Assembly (NCBI GenBank): GCA_038150305.1
Contig: JAYOTG010000002.1
Location: 57,972 to 121,971 of the forward strand
Reading direction: 5' to 3'
DNA length: 64,000 nucleotides
From: MGIIa-L3 sp038150305
GTDB lineage: Archaea; Thermoplasmatota; Poseidoniia; Poseidoniales; Poseidoniaceae
In this document: positions 61,501-64,000 of the stretch, in pieces
How positions within the stretch are numbered: the first letter of the stretch is position 1
Layout of the letters: every line of letters starts with the position of its first letter
The notes under the pieces: generated by a model
What the model was told of the DNA's origin: nothing
The model's database searches: none
The model's input: only the letters and a program-made list of their open reading frames with translations
Made by a program: the position numbers and the translations under genes

Positions 61501-63809
61501 TCGAGTTGTTGGTTGAGAACCACGGCATGAGCGCGGCAGAAGGACGCATTGAGATCCGCGACGTGCAAGGTTCAACCCTACTTGCGAACGTCAACCTCAC
61601 CCTTCCTGCGGGCAACATAAGCGGTTCGCGTGTGCTCATGCCGTTGAATTTCTCAGTTGACCGCAGCGGCTGGATTGACGTGCAAGTCCGTTACGTGGCC
61701 AACGATGTTCACGCTGAGGTGGCCACGGACGACAACCTCCTTCTCCACCGATTTTGGAGCAACGCTCCACCCGAAGTGCTCGATGTCAGATGTTTGGGGC
61801 AAAGCGCCTACCGTGGAGACAGCATCATTTGTGAGGTCGAAGCCGTGGACGACCTGAACGTGACCGACGTCCTGTTGCGCTGGTCGCTTCGGAACGACAC
61901 CACGAACACCACCTCGCCGTGGGAAGACATCGTCTTGGGCACCTCCAACGATCGCGTTTGGTGGAGCAGCCTGCTGTTGCCCATCGATGCCGCCGTGTAC
62001 CCCGTGGGCTGGCTTGACCTTCGTGCCGTCGTCAAGGACGCGAGTGCAGCCACCACGGTCGTCGAAGTGCAGGGTGCCATGGAGGTGCTGAATGCGCCGA
62101 GCACCTGGTTTGGACCTCACGTGGCAGGCGTCGACGCAACGCCGTGGTCCGGTATTTCCTTGCCCGCCGGCGTGCCGCTCACGGGCCTACCACGCGATGC
62201 GACGTCGGAGGTCACCGCGTGCGTCTCCGACCTGGATCACGACCGCGTGCTCGAGGCCCCTTCGCTGAGCTTGGAACGAAAAGACGGCACAGCGCTGCTC
62301 CTCGACGTCGACCTGCTCGGTGAAGTGGCCGTGAATCCGAGCTTGGTTTGCACCGCTTGGAACATGACCTTGCCCAACGGACTGCCCCTTGAGGATCTGG
62401 ACCTGATCGTGACCGTCGCCGAGGAAGAACGCCTGCGTCGCCGCTTCTCGATTGGAGACGCAGCACCGACCGTCACCCTCGCGTTGCTGGATGAACAAGG
62501 GTCGCCCCTTGATCGGGCCATCGGGGACGGCTCGGAACGTTTGCACATCACCTACGACGACGCAGACGACGCCGGCACGGGTGCCGTGGGCGACCTCGTC
62601 GTGTCTTGGCCCGGTCAAGCAGCACGTGTCCTTCCTGTGCAGATCGAAGCCGGCGTTCAGCACGCCGTGGTTGCGCTCGAGGTCCCGACCAACCCCCTCG
62701 AGGAGGGAACGTTGAGCCTTGACGTGACCCTTACCGGCGCGCATGGCGCCCCAGCGAGCGTCATCCTCGAGCGTGAAGTGGTGCTGACGCCACCCGTCAT
62801 CGACATGGCCGTGTTGTGCGACGAACGCGGTGAGGCTGAGGAACTTCGGTTTGGGATGGAGGTCTGGTTTGGGGCGCGCGTCATCAGCACCCGTCCTTTG
62901 CAGGAGACGGTGGTGACCATCGAACAGGAGGGCTGGCGTTCGATCGCCCCTGCGTGGAACGAGGGCGACACCGAGGCATCTCCCTCGGCAGCTTGTGCCG
63001 ACCAGGTGCCCGATGACGAGCATGCGCGCTGGTTCCGTCTTCGCCCGGACAGCGCCTTTGTGAACGGTGAAGCAAGTGTGGGCCTGCGCGCCACCGACAT
63101 CGACGGCGCGAGCAGTCGAGCCTTGCTTGACCTGATCCTCCGCCACGCTCCTCCCGTCATCAGCAACGTCACGGTCAACAGCACCGGTACGGCTGGAGAT
63201 CCGGTGACCCTGAGCGCAGCCTTGACCGATTTGGACGGCGTGTTGGGCGTCGCGTGCCGCTTGACGGTCCGTGACGGGGCTGGAAACATGGTGCATGACG
63301 AACCCGTTCGCGTGGTGGCTTTCACGGAGGAGGAAGCCACCATGAGCGCAACATGGCTCTCCTTGGGTTCAACCAATGGGACCCTGGTGCAAACGCTACG
63401 CTGCATTGACGTTGACGACGAGGTGGACGAGGTGAAGATGGCCGTGAACCTGACGGCCGTGAACCGCACACAGGCGGACGACCAGACTGGGGGTCAGAAC
63501 GAAGCTGAAGCAGACGGCCTTCCAACCTGGACTTTGCTCGTACCGTTGCTTGTGTTGGTGCTGCTCGTCACGGCCTTCGCCCTTCGCAAGGCCGAAACCG
63601 AAGATCAACCCGCTGATCTTCGCATGAACCAAGCCGATGAGGAGGCCCTTTGGGATGAAGCGGTCGTCCAGATGCCTCTCGAACTGAAGCGTCCAGACGG
63701 CTGGACGGCTGAGCAGTACGCCACGTGGCTCAATGGGCCACGTCCAGAAGGTTGGAGCGATGAGGCTTGGACGGCCTTTGTCAAGGAGCAGTTGCCTCTC
63801 AACGTTTGA
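58569..63809 (+). CDS. Giant cell-surface protein with TIGR03790-like, PA14 and LamG-like domains, 1746 aa
   Basis: Signal peptide about 1-26. Residues about 55-290 resemble the TIGR03790 family (DVGVLINNNSEASRTIGWA; YLVTTKGIPLRVSG). Residues about 376-513 are a PA14 domain (FSGLVDVPWADNWTF; LTSDDGTELWIDG), a carbohydrate-binding beta barrel. Residues about 541-725 form a concanavalin/LamG-like domain (HWSFEDGSGSTV to DEVAVWSSALEDWEI). Further beta-rich, Ig-like segments run to about 1640. A membrane helix lies at about 1650-1673, then a 70-residue tail with two PDGW/PEGW repeats. Many NxS/T sequons suggest glycosylation. Probably binds polysaccharide outside the cell. Confidence 0.85.
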   Translation: MRRGLVVFAVLTLFLVPLCPPSMVVGITGDEPTTPSSLQGLFAGFEANTASDVWNQTPWVDVAVPGEFDLLTVLDYSDVGVLINNNSEASRTIGWAFVSARNISEDRVFIFNGSDVPTSETINRQAFQTHFEDPFRTMLLERNTSSSLNYLVTTKGIPLRVSGGNHKASFDQELSLVGGTYNSSIGQDWWDTHSYGPLAGGPMERFSRDEQGFFLVTRLTGYSVETALGLIEKANGSLGERGTHVLDLATNRNGSGYKFWNDDLYVANATLNQSHGIDVLFDETSTFLTNVSNVMGYASWGSNDGSWSQNFLPNQGFETADAATTSGRKFWEASAGSPAAGETFAWTWSDVKRGGSGAMALEVAANCSQFSGDGTPGLHGEFFDNEGGVTIPSGAMPVLIDRDPDHARVEADLDYGSSGQPYPGLDDRFKHNWGARFSGLVDVPWADNWTFHLTSDDGTELWIDGQSVVTNHGMHGMVERTGWVDLDAGLHDVRVEFYQGGGPHGLKLAWSTSNLSKTPIPASAFVVDDAWMPSGASLEHHWSFEDGSGSTVSDSVGDADLTATGMDASNWRSCVDGGCLWFDGVDDYLDVDVEDWDGNFTVSQWVWANSTSLPNYATVFAVSDHAGANASFQHAAFSGEWRLHNNQTHTFGAIEAQRWMHLVTVFDDGEVRQYFDGVLVNTHQQPAGAVNEIERYRMGVNRAGSTYFEGMIDEVAVWSSALEDWEITALNRAVLGTCQPLSVAGAQAANLSQTFDVPEELGDHAWLVLAHGRRSGTAHGSFHVTVEGLDAQGAVVSTNASSPRTTTTSWESDVTRFRPDVRAVQLRVTVTLDVVSTSVDGALHVDDALLRAIRPSHDWVNGSIAETAVSTGGRSFTWGTGYGQSLVADLLEDGVSSVKGYVYEPYLTAVGSPSVLLDAYATGYSMAEAHAMANTQIGWMGVVVGDPKMAPYADLFHDVRLVDVRTVANVTQGLNATLELLVENHGMSAAEGRIEIRDVQGSTLLANVNLTLPAGNISGSRVLMPLNFSVDRSGWIDVQVRYVANDVHAEVATDDNLLLHRFWSNAPPEVLDVRCLGQSAYRGDSIICEVEAVDDLNVTDVLLRWSLRNDTTNTTSPWEDIVLGTSNDRVWWSSLLLPIDAAVYPVGWLDLRAVVKDASAATTVVEVQGAMEVLNAPSTWFGPHVAGVDATPWSGISLPAGVPLTGLPRDATSEVTACVSDLDHDRVLEAPSLSLERKDGTALLLDVDLLGEVAVNPSLVCTAWNMTLPNGLPLEDLDLIVTVAEEERLRRRFSIGDAAPTVTLALLDEQGSPLDRAIGDGSERLHITYDDADDAGTGAVGDLVVSWPGQAARVLPVQIEAGVQHAVVALEVPTNPLEEGTLSLDVTLTGAHGAPASVILEREVVLTPPVIDMAVLCDERGEAEELRFGMEVWFGARVISTRPLQETVVTIEQEGWRSIAPAWNEGDTEASPSAACADQVPDDEHARWFRLRPDSAFVNGEASVGLRATDIDGASSRALLDLILRHAPPVISNVTVNSTGTAGDPVTLSAALTDLDGVLGVACRLTVRDGAGNMVHDEPVRVVAFTEEEATMSATWLSLGSTNGTLVQTLRCIDVDDEVDEVKMAVNLTAVNRTQADDQTGGQNEAEADGLPTWTLLVPLLVLVLLVTAFALRKAETEDQPADLRMNQADEEALWDEAVVQMPLELKRPDGWTAEQYATWLNGPRPEGWSDEAWTAFVKEQLPLNV

Positions 63810-63894
63810 ACGTGTCCGCAGTCCCTCATTGGCCTTCGGAATGGTGTACTGCGTCCACTATGGGCTGCAGTATGCCGTTTGTTTGGAGAAATGG

Positions 63895-63902
63895 TTATAT
63901 CC
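63895..63902 (+). promoter_or_regulatory. Strong TATA box of the final gene
   Basis: TTATATCC stands 35-42 bp before the ATG at 63937, in the same form as the ribosomal cluster box (TTTATATCC). Transcription would start near 63925. GGAGGA follows within about 9 nt of the ATG. Confidence 0.7.
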
Positions 63903-63936
63903 TGTCTGTACAAACGACCAACTGGAGGAATACCTC

Positions 63937-64000
63937 ATGGGAGATAAGAAGTACTTCGTGCTGATGGAAAACGGAAAGGATACGAGCCAAGTGTTCGCGA
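63937..64000 (+). CDS. Partial gene, possibly MC1-type chromosomal protein
   Basis: Only 21 codons are visible: MGDKKYFVLMENGKDTSQVFA. The pattern (K/N)(Y/F)FVL....VF resembles the start of the archaeal DNA-bending protein MC1, but the match is too short to be sure. The strong TATA box and good ribosome site suggest a highly expressed gene, which would fit a chromatin protein. The gene is cut off by the window end. Confidence 0.5.
   Translation, partial: MGDKKYFVLMENGKDTSQVFA

Overview
The window looks like a piece of a GC-rich genome of a planktonic Marine Group II euryarchaeon (Poseidoniales, Thermoplasmatota). Archaeal markers are ribosomal proteins L7Ae, S28e and L24e followed by NDK and aIF5B, deoxyhypusine synthase, Cdc48, the PyrB/PyrI pair, a geranylgeranyl reductase-like enzyme and a DUF63 protein. 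UvrB, split methylcrotonyl-CoA carboxylase, CcmF, succinate dehydrogenase and DxDGDG-repeat surface proteins fit an aerobic, amino-acid-degrading heterotroph. The lineage is inferred from gene content, not from a search.\n\nLayout. 1-8.8 kb: a truncated HAD phosphatase diverges from a heavy-metal P1B-ATPase, followed by a three-ribbon zinc protein, a long coiled-coil protein and a surface protein. 8.8-16.4 kb (minus strand): a small ribbon-helix-helix gene pair, ParA, MoxR, the L7Ae-S28e-L24e-NDK-aIF5B cluster, PRPP synthase, tRNA-Ile(GAT) and a PRC-barrel protein. 16.4-16.8 kb: an AT-rich island without a convincing gene. 16.8-25 kb: an orphan gene, deoxyhypusine synthase, UvrB, a short-chain dehydrogenase, a MazG-like protein, and UbiA/UbiD. 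25-38.4 kb (plus strand): FAD reductase, CcmF, FKBP-SAP, DUF63, a leucine-degradation operon and a membrane/TPR-like protein that carries an assembly gap. 38.4-46.6 kb: a membrane coiled-coil protein, PyrB-PyrI, a CTU1/TtuA-type tRNA thiolase and a roadblock/coiled-coil operon. 46.6-53.2 kb (minus strand): the DUF58 membrane cluster and Cdc48 with a PRC-barrel protein. 53.3-64 kb (plus strand): aldehyde dehydrogenase, succinate dehydrogenase, a 1746-residue surface protein, and the start of a gene behind a strong TATA box.\n\nRespiratory genes link together: UbiA/UbiD for quinone, CcmF for cytochrome c, and SDH for electron entry. The carboxylase-hydratase operon feeds acyl-CoA carbon from leucine into the same metabolism.\n\nThe most unusual signal is a family of roughly 32-bp AT-rich palindromes with arms TTCCAATTG and CAATTGGAA. 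There are five paired copies plus related half-sites. Three paired copies lie in frame inside uvrB, ubiD and the reductase gene, in the manner of Rickettsia palindromic elements. I am not aware of a described equivalent in this group of archaea.
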